A stretch of 64,000 nucleotides of DNA from UBA4802 sp964509195. GTDB lineage: Bacteria; Spirochaetota; UBA4802; UB4802. The position numbers and the translations under genes are program-made. Below, piece by piece: positions 25,998-34,789 of the stretch. The notes under the pieces are model-generated. The model was not told the origin of the DNA. It did no database searches and saw only the letters and a list, made by a program, of their open reading frames with translations. Location of the stretch: the NCBI GenBank assembly GCA_964509195.1, contig CAZDWJ010000010.1, forward strand, positions 52,921 through 116,920, given 5' to 3'. Every line of letters begins with the position of its first letter. Within the stretch, counting starts at the first letter, position 1.

Positions 25998-28193
25998 ATG
26001 CGAAAAAATGTTATCGTCACCATTTCAATAATTGTACTAGTGTACACTGCCTGTGGCGGAAAACCTGTTTTGACCAATCTGCTGCATACAGATTTCACAA
26101 TCGAATACAATAAACAGCTTTTGCAGCATCTGTATTCTAACTCCATTTATGTTGATCCATGGTTACAAAAGCCCTATATTGTTAAGGTTGCCCATGATAT
26201 TGATAAGGAAAAAAAATGGTCAAAGGCTACACGTTCACTGGTACTTGCAGCAAAAAAAGGCACACCTGCAACCGTTTCCTTCCCACTGCAACACAAAGGG
26301 ATACTTTCGTTTGACTGTGCATCGTTAGGGCAGGGTACGCTTACTGTACAGTTACTATCGCCCAAAAAAAAGATTACACTGGGAAGTTGCAAGCCCTCAT
26401 CATTGCCATTTACATATTTTAGCTACGCAATTGGTACTGTTCCTGCTGAAGCAAAGCTTGTAATGGAATTTGCCACTGATTCTGAAAGACCAGTATATTG
26501 TTTTATTGCCAATCCCTATCTGCAGCACAGACCAAATGATGCTAAACCCAATGTAGTGTTTATTTCCGTAGATGCGTTACGTGCGGATGCAGTACACTGC
26601 ATTGTGCCAAAATACAATATTACACCTAACATAGATGTACTGGCAACTGATGGTGTTGCGTTTACCAATCACTATGTTGTTGCAAACTGGACGCGCCCTT
26701 CAACCATTGCCATGCTTTCGTCGGTGTATGGTTCGGCAACAGGAGTTAATATTTACTACTTTCAGGTATCACATCAGGAGAAAAAATATTTTTATACTCA
26801 AAGCGGAGTACTACCTCTGCCGGTGCTTTTCAGTCAGCATGGGTATGTAACACGCTCCATTGGCAATAATGCATTCATACTTGACCATTCAGGCATTGGC
26901 GTTGACTTAGGGTTTGATGATATGTCTGAATACCAGCGCCAGTGGGAAGATACAATAGATATTGCTCAAGAGGTGATTCAGTGGCTTTCTGCTAACAAAG
27001 ATAAACCGTTTTTTCTGTTTGTTAACTTTAATGCTCCACACAACGCGTATATCCCGCCTGAACAATACCTGGAACCACTGCGAAAATCGATCAAAGGTGT
27101 GCATCCGTGGTTCAGGCGCTACCTTGGGGAAGTTGCTTACACCGATGATTACATTGCCAGAGTGGTTGCGGCGCTTAAGAAACTTAACCTGTATGATAAT
27201 ACAATTATTATAGTAACTACTGACCATGGTGAGGTTTTTAACAGTGCACATGAACACAGTCCCTATACCGACAAAAAGTCAATATTTACACATGGGCAGA
27301 CCTTATTTGATGAAGAAATCCATGTGCCACTAGTAATAAAGTTTCCCCAAGGCTATACCACACGGGGCATAACAATACCGTATCAGGTGCGCAACATTGA
27401 TATTGCACCCACGGTGTGCCAGCTTGCAAAACTGCCTGTGCCCGATAGTTATCAGGGTAAAGGGCTACTTACTTTCATAGAGGGGTCAGAGCATGCTGAC
27501 AGGCCTGTGTACTGTGAAGGCAGGCTTATGTATGGTGTACGCATCGACAATTATAAATATGTAGAGAAATTCTATGGATTTGGAATTAAGCCACATCACT
27601 GGGGTGGGGCACAGGTTGATGAATATTGTGAGTTGTATAATTTAGCAAAAGATCCTGATGAACTCAACAATATTGTTAATGTTGAAACAAAGAAAGCTAA
27701 AGAAATGCAAGAGAAGCTTTATGCCCTGAGGTTTACACAGCCTGAGAATATACTGTATGCTAAAAATGATGCTGGAGGCACTATATCTCTACACGAAGGG
27801 TTTTTTTACACTGTACATTCTGATGGGGTGGTAAAAAAAATTAACAGGCAGCACTACACCTTTAGTCTTAAGAAAGGACAAAAACTGGTATTTTCAACAA
27901 TTCCTGCCCGTACAGCCTATTACATTCAATCTGAGCATTTGCCGGTACTGTGGGGATATAGTGGGACAACTCTTCCCAAAGTGGAGAATACATATATCTT
28001 TGATACAACGAAGTCAGTATTGCATAAAGTGCCCGATGAGTCTGCATTAAGCTTGTTCCCTGATGATCTCATTATCTGGAGTAATCAACAGAAAGGTGGT
28101 ATACAGAAGGTTGCTGAAAATGTTGCAATTTCAGATGAAATGAATACACTGCTCAAACAGTGGGGGTATATTCAGAATGGTGGTGCACGGTAA
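25998..28193 (+). CDS. Sulfatase/alkaline-phosphatase-superfamily lipoprotein
   Basis: The 731-residue protein has a lipoprotein signal (lipobox V-Y-T-A-C). A ~160-residue N-terminal beta domain follows, then a sulfatase-fold domain starting N-V-V-F-I-S-V-D-A-L-R-A-D near residue 185, with T-P-N-I-D-V-L-A, a later T-T-D-H-G-E-V-F and H-V-P-L-V-I-K-F-P. Where sulfatases carry the C/S-x-P-x-R maturation motif, this protein has W-T-R-P-S-T, so Thr232 is the likely nucleophile, as in phosphoethanolamine and phosphoglycerol transferases. The metal-site residues look intact. Substrate unknown; location should be periplasmic. Confidence 0.78.
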   Translation: MRKNVIVTISIIVLVYTACGGKPVLTNLLHTDFTIEYNKQLLQHLYSNSIYVDPWLQKPYIVKVAHDIDKEKKWSKATRSLVLAAKKGTPATVSFPLQHKGILSFDCASLGQGTLTVQLLSPKKKITLGSCKPSSLPFTYFSYAIGTVPAEAKLVMEFATDSERPVYCFIANPYLQHRPNDAKPNVVFISVDALRADAVHCIVPKYNITPNIDVLATDGVAFTNHYVVANWTRPSTIAMLSSVYGSATGVNIYYFQVSHQEKKYFYTQSGVLPLPVLFSQHGYVTRSIGNNAFILDHSGIGVDLGFDDMSEYQRQWEDTIDIAQEVIQWLSANKDKPFFLFVNFNAPHNAYIPPEQYLEPLRKSIKGVHPWFRRYLGEVAYTDDYIARVVAALKKLNLYDNTIIIVTTDHGEVFNSAHEHSPYTDKKSIFTHGQTLFDEEIHVPLVIKFPQGYTTRGITIPYQVRNIDIAPTVCQLAKLPVPDSYQGKGLLTFIEGSEHADRPVYCEGRLMYGVRIDNYKYVEKFYGFGIKPHHWGGAQVDEYCELYNLAKDPDELNNIVNVETKKAKEMQEKLYALRFTQPENILYAKNDAGGTISLHEGFFYTVHSDGVVKKINRQHYTFSLKKGQKLVFSTIPARTAYYIQSEHLPVLWGYSGTTLPKVENTYIFDTTKSVLHKVPDESALSLFPDDLIIWSNQQKGGIQKVAENVAISDEMNTLLKQWGYIQNGGAR

Positions 28194-28195
28194 AT

Positions 28196-28549
28196 TTAGC
28201 GGATAATATCCTGTATCCATTCTATGGTTTGTCCCAGTATGGTTATACAATCAAAACGTAAAGTGAAGTTTTTGGTATTGTATTCAGGGTATTTCAGTAA
28301 AAAATATGTTGCAACAGCACGAAGTGCTTTTATCTTTTTTTGTGTGATAGCGTATGATGGATAGCCGTATGCTGCTGTGTGACGGGTCTTGACCTCAAAG
28401 AACACTAAAAGATTATCTTTTAGGCCAATGATGTCAATCTCGCCATATCTGCCATACCTGAAATTTTGAGCAATAACAGTAAAACCCTGCTTTTCAATAT
28501 ACTCTTTTGCCAGAGACTCGCCCTGGTCGCCATACTGGTGATTGTTCAT
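28196..28549 (-). CDS. yraN: YraN/UPF0102 family nuclease-fold protein
   Basis: A 117-residue protein with the family's G-E-x-L-A-x-x-Y start, and the restriction-endonuclease-like G-E-I-D-I-I...F-F-E-V-K-T-R core (Glu37, Asp39, Glu52, Lys54). Length and motif order match UPF0102; the biological role of the family is poorly known. It sits downstream of the ribosomal operon, as often seen (rnhB-yraN), here separated by three other genes. It converges on the sulfatase gene with a 2-base gap. Confidence 0.9.
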   Translation of the reverse strand: MNNHQYGDQGESLAKEYIEKQGFTVIAQNFRYGRYGEIDIIGLKDNLLVFFEVKTRHTAAYGYPSYAITQKKIKALRAVATYFLLKYPEYNTKNFTLRFDCITILGQTIEWIQDIIR

Positions 28550-28578
28550 AGTTGTATCCCGCTGTATATATTTGTATG

Positions 28579-29769
28579 TTACAATACTTCAAACAGATTC
28601 ACACCAATCTCTGATTCATCCAGTGCACGTGTTATGTACAGTGCTTTTTCTTCAAGCAGATTTACTATAATGGTATCGGTAAATCGCTTTTTGTTAGAAT
28701 CAATGATAAGTTTGACAATAGGACGCAAAGGCTTTTGCGGAATGGAGCCTATCACAATGCCTATGGTGCCATTATTGAGTTCAACAATAGAACCAATAGG
28801 ATATACCGACATGCGTGACAGGAATACCCGCAAAATTACCGGATCAAATTTATTAATGCCGCTTGAAAGCAGATTCTTCATAGCCTGATAAAAGAATATC
28901 CGTTTGCGGTATGCTCTGTTTGCAATCTGAGCTTCGTAAGAGTCAGCTATAGCAGCAATGCGGGCATATTCATCTATTTGTGTGCCTTTTAGGCCTCGCG
29001 GATAACCTTTGCCATCATACTGTTCATGGTGTTGCAGGCATACAAGCGCACTTTTTTCAGGTATTTTACCAAATTGGCGTAATGCTTTGTATCCATGCAA
29101 GGGATGAGTTTTTATCTGATTAAATTCATGTTCAGTGAGGTTTGATTGCTTATGCATTATATAAGCGGGCAACTTGATCATGCCAGCATCTATTAACATG
29201 GTGCCAATTCCAAGCTCTCGCAGCTTAAGAGGAGTATACTTTAATGCCATGCCTATGAGCAATGAGTAAAATGTGACATTTACTGAGTGGACAACCAGGT
29301 AATTTTTTCCTTCCTCTAATCCATATAGAAATAGGAATATGTTGGGATAATTCTTCATAATTTCGATAATCTTTGTTAAGGAAATATCAATTTCATCAAT
29401 AGTGAATGGTTGATCTGCTTTTATGGCATTGTGAACATTTGCTACCGCTTTACAAGCATCTTTATGTATTTCTATGAGGGGAATACGCTGTGTTAGTAGT
29501 TTATTGTAATCATCAATTATCTTTTTTGCTTCATCGCTTTCGGTCATGGTTGCTCTGGCTGTTGCAGCTTTAATCTCCTGTTCGGTAGAGACTAAATTGC
29601 CAGCAGTTTCAACCTCACTGACTCCCCAGCGCATAAGTTTTTTTATATCATCAAGCTTAATAGATACGTTAGCAGCAACCAGCATGTTGTTGCTGTCTAT
29701 GTAAACTGGTTTGTCAAACCTCATTCCGGGTTTCAACTCATCAACAGGTATTTTTCGCATTTCAGCCAT
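28579..29769 (-). CDS. HD-GYP domain protein with degenerate HD motif
   Basis: The 396-residue protein has an N-terminal DUF3391-like region (about 1-60), a linker, and an HD-GYP domain (about 150-310). His161, His222/His225, His247-His248 and the GYP motif (Q-H-H-E-Q-Y-D-G-K-G-Y-P-R-G-L-K-G) are present, but the HD pair reads Ile193-Asp194 and the DxGK lysine reads Met197. HD-GYP enzymes hydrolyse cyclic di-GMP; loss of the metal-binding His makes activity doubtful. A c-di-GMP receptor role, perhaps for motility or surface change, would fit the neighbouring flhX-like gene. About 85 C-terminal residues form a small beta domain. Confidence 0.82.
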   Translation of the reverse strand: MAEMRKIPVDELKPGMRFDKPVYIDSNNMLVAANVSIKLDDIKKLMRWGVSEVETAGNLVSTEQEIKAATARATMTESDEAKKIIDDYNKLLTQRIPLIEIHKDACKAVANVHNAIKADQPFTIDEIDISLTKIIEIMKNYPNIFLFLYGLEEGKNYLVVHSVNVTFYSLLIGMALKYTPLKLRELGIGTMLIDAGMIKLPAYIMHKQSNLTEHEFNQIKTHPLHGYKALRQFGKIPEKSALVCLQHHEQYDGKGYPRGLKGTQIDEYARIAAIADSYEAQIANRAYRKRIFFYQAMKNLLSSGINKFDPVILRVFLSRMSVYPIGSIVELNNGTIGIVIGSIPQKPLRPIVKLIIDSNKKRFTDTIIVNLLEEKALYITRALDESEIGVNLFEVL

Positions 29770-29844
29770 GGTTGCCAGATTTTTTATATTTTCCTTTATT
29801 CACGTTTTTATCAGTGCATTGTATTAAACATAAAGTGCAGCACT

Positions 29845-30111
29845 TCAATTAATTTTTCGTCTAAAATCGCTATTTACTCTATAACAATATGCTAACACTA
29901 TTGCAACAGCTCTGTAAAGGTTTTCAGGTATGAAAGAACCTGCTTCAAGCGAAGATAAAACGGCAGCTAAATCTTTATCCTGATAAATTGGTATATTATA
30001 CTCTTTAGCTTTGTCAAGAATACTTTTTGCAAGTTTTCCCTTTCCTTTGGCAATAACCTTTGGAATGCTGTCTTGCACTGAATACTGTACTGCAACAGCT
30101 ATATCTTCCAC
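29845..30111 (-). CDS. FlhX: stand-alone FlhB/YscU C-terminal domain protein
   Basis: An 88-residue protein equal to the part of FlhB/YscU downstream of the NPTH cleavage site: A-V-A-V-Q-Y, P-K-V-I-A-K-G-K-G, A-K-x-Y-N-I-P-I-Y-Q-D-K-D-L-A and a terminal F-I-P-E-N-L-Y-R-A-V-A. Known FlhX proteins can replace the C-terminal fragment of FlhB in the flagellar export switch. It begins with GTG 30111 behind AGGA. It follows the FliK-like gene by 11 bases, matching the functional pairing of hook-length control with the FlhB switch. Confidence 0.85.
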   Translation of the reverse strand: MEDIAVAVQYSVQDSIPKVIAKGKGKLAKSILDKAKEYNIPIYQDKDLAAVLSSLEAGSFIPENLYRAVAIVLAYCYRVNSDFRRKIN

Positions 30112-30122
30112 TTTGAACGTTC

Positions 30123-31097
30123 CTATACTGAGAAATCAATGCTATATTGTATATACATAGTGTTAATTAATGCAATAATTTTTTCTTCCCAATGGCTCTT
30201 TTGTATACACTGGCATACAGCCTTTTTGCCGGTTTGTTCCTGAATAAGGCTTGTAAGTTTTTGGCATTGGGGCTGTAGCTCACTATATGATGATTCATTA
30301 AAACAATATATGTTGACCGTTAGCATATCCTTTTCATACATTAATATATTCAGCTTCCCTAAATGTGAAAATGTAATATCAATACATATAAAAGTGTCAT
30401 CGGCAAGAATATGAACATCACTGAACTCGGTGCCATCATAGTATGGCACGGTGAACATATTCTTTGAGCTATCGCCCAGATAATACACAAGACTTTCAAC
30501 ATCATCTTTTGACAGCATTGACAGAAGGCTTTGAATTTCGTCATCTCCAGGTTCAAAATTTTGCATTGAGCTATCACCAATATTTTGTAAAATATGCATA
30601 GTTAAACTTATACCAGTATCTTTAGATAAAGTGTAACAAAATTTCTGAAGAAGCTTTTTGGGTATGCCTCTTTGCTGTAAACGGTTGAGCAGTGGCGATA
30701 GTATGGCAAACGTACTCTGATGGTGCGCGATGCTGTCAAGCAATGCTTTGTGTAAGGTGAACACTGTGAGTGAATCTACATTATGCAGGGTGCGTAAAAA
30801 TGATGGGTAATGGGTAGGTGTTTTTGCAAGAATATCATTGCTGACTACCACTTTTGGTTCAACCAGTGAAAAGATAAATCTACCACCGGCAATCCTGTCA
30901 AATTTAAGCAATATGTGGTTAGACTTGGGAAGCCCTTTTGCAAATCGCGTTTCAAAAACCTGATTCCCCACGCGTATCATGGCATGGGTGGGACTGATTC
31001 GCTGTGTAATTCTACCCACAACAATCTGGCCGCTTTTCAAGTGTAGTGTGGTCTTCTTTGCGCCCTGTGCACTTACTATGTTATCTGTAATTTTCAT
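30123..31097 (-). CDS. FliK-like (hook-length control-like) protein
   Basis: A 324-residue protein with no firm family match by eye. The N-terminal ~90 residues look beta-rich, the middle is helical, and the C-terminal ~110 residues (D-I-T-F-S-H-L-G-K-L-N-I-L-M-Y, then L-x-x-L-I-Q-E-Q-T-G-K) recall the FliK C-terminal domain, where L-G-x-v-x-v-x-l precedes a helix. Position next to flhX supports this. It shares 4 bases with rnhB (ATGA-type overlap). Hook-length or export-switch control is inference; it could instead be an uncharacterised spirochaetal operon member. Confidence 0.5.
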   Translation of the reverse strand: MKITDNIVSAQGAKKTTLHLKSGQIVVGRITQRISPTHAMIRVGNQVFETRFAKGLPKSNHILLKFDRIAGGRFIFSLVEPKVVVSNDILAKTPTHYPSFLRTLHNVDSLTVFTLHKALLDSIAHHQSTFAILSPLLNRLQQRGIPKKLLQKFCYTLSKDTGISLTMHILQNIGDSSMQNFEPGDDEIQSLLSMLSKDDVESLVYYLGDSSKNMFTVPYYDGTEFSDVHILADDTFICIDITFSHLGKLNILMYEKDMLTVNIYCFNESSYSELQPQCQKLTSLIQEQTGKKAVCQCIQKSHWEEKIIALINTMYIQYSIDFSV

Positions 31098-31750
31098 TCA
31101 AATAGCGATAGTTCCTGTAAAAATAGACTTGCAACCGGCTCATACGTCTTACGATGTAAAGGTGATGGGCCGCATTTTTTTATTGCTTCTATATGTTGTC
31201 GCGTTGCATACCCTTTGTGGTATGCGAAGCCGTATTCAGGATACTGAGCATTAATCTGTACCATATATTCATCACGGGTTACTTTGGCTATGATTGATGC
31301 TGATGCAATGGAAAGTGAAATGCAATCTCCTTTAATAATGGAACGATAGGGTAGCGATAGTGGAAATGAAAAATTGCCATCAATAAGAAGCATATCAGGT
31401 GTGTGTGGGCACTGCTGTAGCAGTGTGGTGATGGCAAAGTGTGTAGCTCCATTAATATTTTTTTGGTCAATAATTTCAGGTGAAACAAGTATACAATCCC
31501 ACCACACACAGTGATGTGTGATGATATCCTTTGCTTTTACTCTTTTGTTACGCGATAGTTTTTTTGAGTCATTAATGCACTGAATAATATCGTTGGGTGG
31601 CTGTATAAAGATTTCCACGGGGTAGATAACCATAGAAACAGAAAGAGGCCCTGCCAGAGAGCCCCTTCCTGCTTCATCTATACCTGCTATGAGTTTACAG
31701 CCCTTTACGCATTCTTCATATTCTATTGCGAAATCAGGTTTTGCACCCAT
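31094..31750 (-). CDS. rnhB: Ribonuclease HII
   Basis: A 218-residue RNase HII with the catalytic D-E-A-G-R-G block (Asp25, Glu26), the S-K-K-L block (D-S-K-K-L-S-R-N-K-R), a later L-L-I-D-G-N and the A-S-I-I-A-K-V-T-R-D stretch. It cuts RNA at ribonucleotides embedded in DNA. It follows rplS by 3 bases, the usual order in many bacteria, so it shares the ribosomal transcript. Confidence 0.94.
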   Translation of the reverse strand: MGAKPDFAIEYEECVKGCKLIAGIDEAGRGSLAGPLSVSMVIYPVEIFIQPPNDIIQCINDSKKLSRNKRVKAKDIITHHCVWWDCILVSPEIIDQKNINGATHFAITTLLQQCPHTPDMLLIDGNFSFPLSLPYRSIIKGDCISLSIASASIIAKVTRDEYMVQINAQYPEYGFAYHKGYATRQHIEAIKKCGPSPLHRKTYEPVASLFLQELSLFE

Positions 31751-31753
31751 ATA

Positions 31754-32176
31754 CTATTGTGCAGTAGATTCAGTAGTTTCCTGATTACTGGTATCCTCAT
31801 GGGTTGCGGGTGTTTCAATAGCTTTCTTTCGTGAGCGGACTTCTTTAAGCTTTGCGGATTTACCCGTTCGTTCACGGAGGAAATAGAGTTTGGCTCTGCG
31901 TTTTTTGCCTTTACGGACCACAGTGACTTTTTCAATTCGTGGTGAATGTAGTGGGAATATCCTCTCAACACCCACATCATAAGATATGCGCCGTACGGTG
32001 AAGGTTTTGCTAATGCCTTTATTGTCTATAGCAATAACTATGCCTTCATATACCTGGATACGCTCTTTGTCGCCTTCAATGATTCGGTAGTGAACTTTTA
32101 CAGTGTCACCCACCTCAAAGTTGACATCACGGTAACTTTTACTGAATTCATTTTGTACTAACTGTATTGCTTTCAT
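31754..32176 (-). CDS. rplS: 50S ribosomal protein L19
   Basis: L19 with F-x-V-G-D-T-V-K-V-H-Y-R-I-I-E-G and the basic R-K-G-K-K-R-R-A-K-L-Y-F-L-R-E-R-T-G-K end. The start is ATG 32176, since GAGGT sits 6 bases upstream and abuts the in-frame ATG at 32182. At about 140 residues it is some 25 longer than typical L19, because of an extra Thr/Glu/Ser-rich tail, not part of the conserved fold. It overlaps none of the fold genes but follows trmD immediately. Confidence 0.95.
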   Translation of the reverse strand: MKAIQLVQNEFSKSYRDVNFEVGDTVKVHYRIIEGDKERIQVYEGIVIAIDNKGISKTFTVRRISYDVGVERIFPLHSPRIEKVTVVRKGKKRRAKLYFLRERTGKSAKLKEVRSRKKAIETPATHEDTSNQETTESTAQ

Positions 32177-32178
32177 TG

Positions 32179-32874
32179 TCATACCTCATCTTTTTTTGCT
32201 ATGTACAATCTATACAGATCAGGCCTTACTGCCTTAGTCTTTTCAATGCTTTTTTCCTTACGCCACTGCCGTATCTTTTCATGATTACCGGAAAGCAGTA
32301 CATCCGGTACCTCCATCCCGTCAATTTCTCGTGGCCGCGTATACTGCGGGTATTCCAAAAGGTAGTTTTCAAAGCTTTCCTCTGACAGCGACTCTGGATT
32401 TGACATAAATCCCGGTATATACCGGCACAGTGCATCGATAATCACCAGAGTTGCATACTCGCCGCCTGAAAGGACATAGTCGCCTATTGATATTTCAAAA
32501 TCAACATAGCGGTCAATTACCCGCTGGTCTATTCCTTCATACTGCCCACAGATAAAACAGTAACTATCGTACTCAAAGAGCTTTTTAACGAGAGCTTGTG
32601 TCAGTACAACTCCAGATGGTGAAGGGTAAATGACTCTCGCATCACCCTTGTGCTGTTCGATAGCTTTGAACAAGGGACCTGGCATAAGCACCATACCACT
32701 TCCGCCACCATATGGATAATCGTCACACTGACGGTATTGCCCCTCGCCAAACTCCCGCAAGTTGATAAGATCAAATTTGCACAACCCTTTTTCTACTGCT
32801 TTTCCCATAAGCCCCGTTTGCAGAGGGCTTTGAAAAAATTCCGGAAACAGCGTAATGATTTTAAAGATCTTCAC
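32179..32874 (-). CDS. trmD: tRNA (guanine37-N1)-methyltransferase
   Basis: A 231-residue SPOUT methyltransferase with I-T-L-F-P-E-F-F, D-D-Y-P-Y-G-G-G-S-G-M-V-L and the trefoil-knot S-I-G-D-Y-V-L-S-G-G-E-Y-A motif, followed by P-G-F and R-P-R-E-I-D-G-M-E-V-P. It methylates G37 of tRNAs that read CNN codons and prevents frameshifting. It overlaps rimM by 4 bases. Confidence 0.96.
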   Translation of the reverse strand: MKIFKIITLFPEFFQSPLQTGLMGKAVEKGLCKFDLINLREFGEGQYRQCDDYPYGGGSGMVLMPGPLFKAIEQHKGDARVIYPSPSGVVLTQALVKKLFEYDSYCFICGQYEGIDQRVIDRYVDFEISIGDYVLSGGEYATLVIIDALCRYIPGFMSNPESLSEESFENYLLEYPQYTRPREIDGMEVPDVLLSGNHEKIRQWRKEKSIEKTKAVRPDLYRLYIAKKDEV

Positions 32875-33389
32875 TCAATAAGCCCTTCGATAGGGAATAT
32901 CTCAAGAATGCGATCACTCAGTTGATTGGTACTAACCATACTTTCAACAAACGGAATCAGGTATTCTTTCCCCTCAGGTGTTCTTACTACTAGCGTATCT
33001 GCGGCACCAGTTTGCATAATGTCAACAACCTGACCAAACGTTGAGCCATTGTAATTGACCTGGCAGCCGATAATTGCTGAATAGTGAAAACTGTCGGCAT
33101 CATTTGTTACTTCAATATCCTGTGAGTCTATAAAAAGCTCACATCCTTTTATGGCATTTGCACTGGCTACATCCTGTATGCCATCTAAATACATGTAGCC
33201 AATGCGTTTGGCTGCAAAAGAAAACCCGGTTATGGAAAACGCTTTGTAATGACCCCGTATGTTTACATACACGGGAACCTGGCCGGAAAAACGCTCCGGA
33301 AAATCAGTAATTATATGAACTTTAAGGCATCCATCAAGCCCATGAATGCCGGAGATAACTCCAATACGAAAATAATCTTTACTGCTCAA
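32871..33389 (-). CDS. rimM: 16S rRNA maturation factor RimM
   Basis: A 172-residue RimM: N-terminal R-I-G-V-I-S-G-I-H-G-L-D-G (the G-x-x-G-x-H-G-x-x-G signature) and a PRC-barrel C-domain with Y-L-I-P-F-V. It assists late 30S assembly with S19. It sits between khpA and trmD with 4-base overlaps on both sides. Confidence 0.94.
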   Translation of the reverse strand: MSSKDYFRIGVISGIHGLDGCLKVHIITDFPERFSGQVPVYVNIRGHYKAFSITGFSFAAKRIGYMYLDGIQDVASANAIKGCELFIDSQDIEVTNDADSFHYSAIIGCQVNYNGSTFGQVVDIMQTGAADTLVVRTPEGKEYLIPFVESMVSTNQLSDRILEIFPIEGLIE

Positions 33390-33622
33390 TCAAGTATTTC
33401 CAGAACTATCCTTTTGCCTGTTTTTGTGGCCGATGCATTGAGTATGGTTCTGATTGCACGCGCAATCCTTCCATGCTTGCCAATGACTTTTCCAATGTCT
33501 TCCTTGGTAACCTTCAATTCAAGGATAGTAGATTTTTCGCCTTCTATTTCCCGTATTTCAACTTTATCAGGATGGTCAACTAAGGATTTAACCATGTACT
33601 CTACAAGTTCCTTGTAATTCAT
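33386..33622 (-). CDS. khpA: KH-domain RNA-binding protein KhpA
   Basis: A 78-residue single-KH protein with the V-I-G-K-H-G-R-I-A-R-A-I (GxxG) RNA-binding loop. The ATG at 33622 is chosen because GGAGG lies 7 bases before it; a few in-frame codons further upstream have no such site. KhpA binds many RNAs and affects cell-wall growth in several bacteria. The rpsP-khpA-rimM-trmD order is conserved. Confidence 0.92.
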   Translation of the reverse strand: MNYKELVEYMVKSLVDHPDKVEIREIEGEKSTILELKVTKEDIGKVIGKHGRIARAIRTILNASATKTGKRIVLEILD

Positions 33623-33658
33623 CGTTGTCGCCTCCACGTGTTAGATTGGAATTAGCCT

Positions 33659-33895
33659 CTATATACCGGCTTTTTTTAATAATTTTGCGATAGTTTCTGT
33701 TGGCTGAGCACCTTTTTTCAGCCACTCTGCAACTTTTTCCTTATCAACCACGAACTGTTCGCCTTTGACTATAGGTTGATAATGACCTAAGCTTTCAATA
33801 ACAGCACCATCACGACGTTTACGTGAATCCACCACCACTACCTTGTAAAATGGTTTTTTCTTGGTTCCAGCGCGTTGCAATCGAATCTTTACCAC
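33659..33895 (-). CDS. rpsP: 30S ribosomal protein S16
   Basis: A 78-residue S16 with M-V-K-I-R-L-Q-R-A-G-T-K-K-K-P-F-Y-K-V-V and D-S-R-K-R-R-D-G, normal length. First gene of the reverse-strand operon that runs through khpA, rimM, trmD, rplS, rnhB and the fliK-like and flhX genes. AGGAGGTAGAT lies just before the ATG, giving a strong Shine-Dalgarno. The Thr-Ile-Ala-Lys codons near the C-terminus carry a one-mismatch copy of the iterated motif. Confidence 0.96.
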   Translation of the reverse strand: MVKIRLQRAGTKKKPFYKVVVVDSRKRRDGAVIESLGHYQPIVKGEQFVVDKEKVAEWLKKGAQPTETIAKLLKKAGI

Positions 33896-33929
33896 GTATC
33901 TACCTCCTGAAATAATTAGTGGATGATTA

Positions 33930-33953
33930 TTTTTTATAAGTATTTTTTGTCAA
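33930..33953 (-). promoter_or_regulatory. Candidate promoter of the rpsP operon
   Basis: On the reverse strand a perfect TTGACA (33953-33948) is followed after 17 bases by ATAATC, or after 18 by TAATCA. The -35 is perfect and the -10 weak. It lies 30-60 bases upstream of ATG 33895. Confidence 0.35.
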
Positions 33954-34102
33954 TACAAAATATAACACATCGCCTGCTTGAAATCAAGTAAACAACAATC
34001 AGGGTACAGTAAAAGAATCAAACAATACCCGTCATTGATGGGGTATAATTGTATATAGTAGTGTTTAGCACAAATGTTACGCAAGTACAAAATTTATTGG
34101 GT

Positions 34103-34789
34103 TTATACTTTTGCCTTTTTTGCTATATCTAAAAGCTTTTGTGCCTGTGCATTCACATCGGTAGCTTTAAATACACCGCTACCGGCAACAATGATGCTGG
34201 CACCTGCATGCACAACGTCAGCAATGTTTTCCTCATTAATGCCGCCATCAACTTCAATGCTCACATCCATTTTACTGGCTTTGATGAATGCTGCAAGCTT
34301 TTCTATTCTTTTCAACGACGATGGAATAAATTTCTGTCCGTAAAAGCCCGGCTCAACCGACATGAGTAGCACCATATCGGTAAATTCAAGGATATCATAC
34401 AGCGTTTCTACCGGGGTTGAAGGATTAATGCTTATACCTGCTTTTATGCCGTAATTTCTGATAAGCTGCAGCAGCCGTACCGGTTGCTGTGTGCTTTCAA
34501 AATGTATCGTTAAAAAATAAGGCTTACATTCAATATAGTGTTGTAGCGATAGCTCCGGTTTTTCAATCATCAGGTGTATGTCCAGTGGAATATCAGTGTG
34601 TTGTGTAAGATTGTGTATGTAACCGGGGCCAATGGTGAGGTTTGGTACAAAGTTGCCATCCATCACATCAATGTGCAGGAAATGGATGCAGGTGCTATCG
34701 AACGATGACACAATAGTGCCAAGCGTTGTCAGGTCAGTGGCAATAATAGAGGGCGATAGTAACACTGTATCAGTCAAATTCTTCAACAT
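34103..34789 (-). CDS. rpe: Ribulose-phosphate 3-epimerase
   Basis: A 228-residue TIM barrel with the Rpe signatures: L-S-P-S-I-I-A-T-D, H-I-D-V-M-D-G-N-F-V-P-N, H-L-M-I-E-K-P, V-L-L-M-S-V-E-P-G-F-Y-G-Q-K-F-I and I-E-V-D-G-G-I-N-x-E-N. It interconverts ribulose-5-P and xylulose-5-P in the pentose-phosphate pathway. Catalytic Asp residues are in DVMDG and DGG. ATG 34789 overlaps the end of the PASTA gene by about 20 bases, so translation is coupled. Two copies of the iterated motif family lie in this gene (34546, 34753). Confidence 0.94.
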   Translation of the reverse strand: MLKNLTDTVLLSPSIIATDLTTLGTIVSSFDSTCIHFLHIDVMDGNFVPNLTIGPGYIHNLTQHTDIPLDIHLMIEKPELSLQHYIECKPYFLTIHFESTQQPVRLLQLIRNYGIKAGISINPSTPVETLYDILEFTDMVLLMSVEPGFYGQKFIPSSLKRIEKLAAFIKASKMDVSIEVDGGINEENIADVVHAGASIIVAGSGVFKATDVNAQAQKLLDIAKKAKV

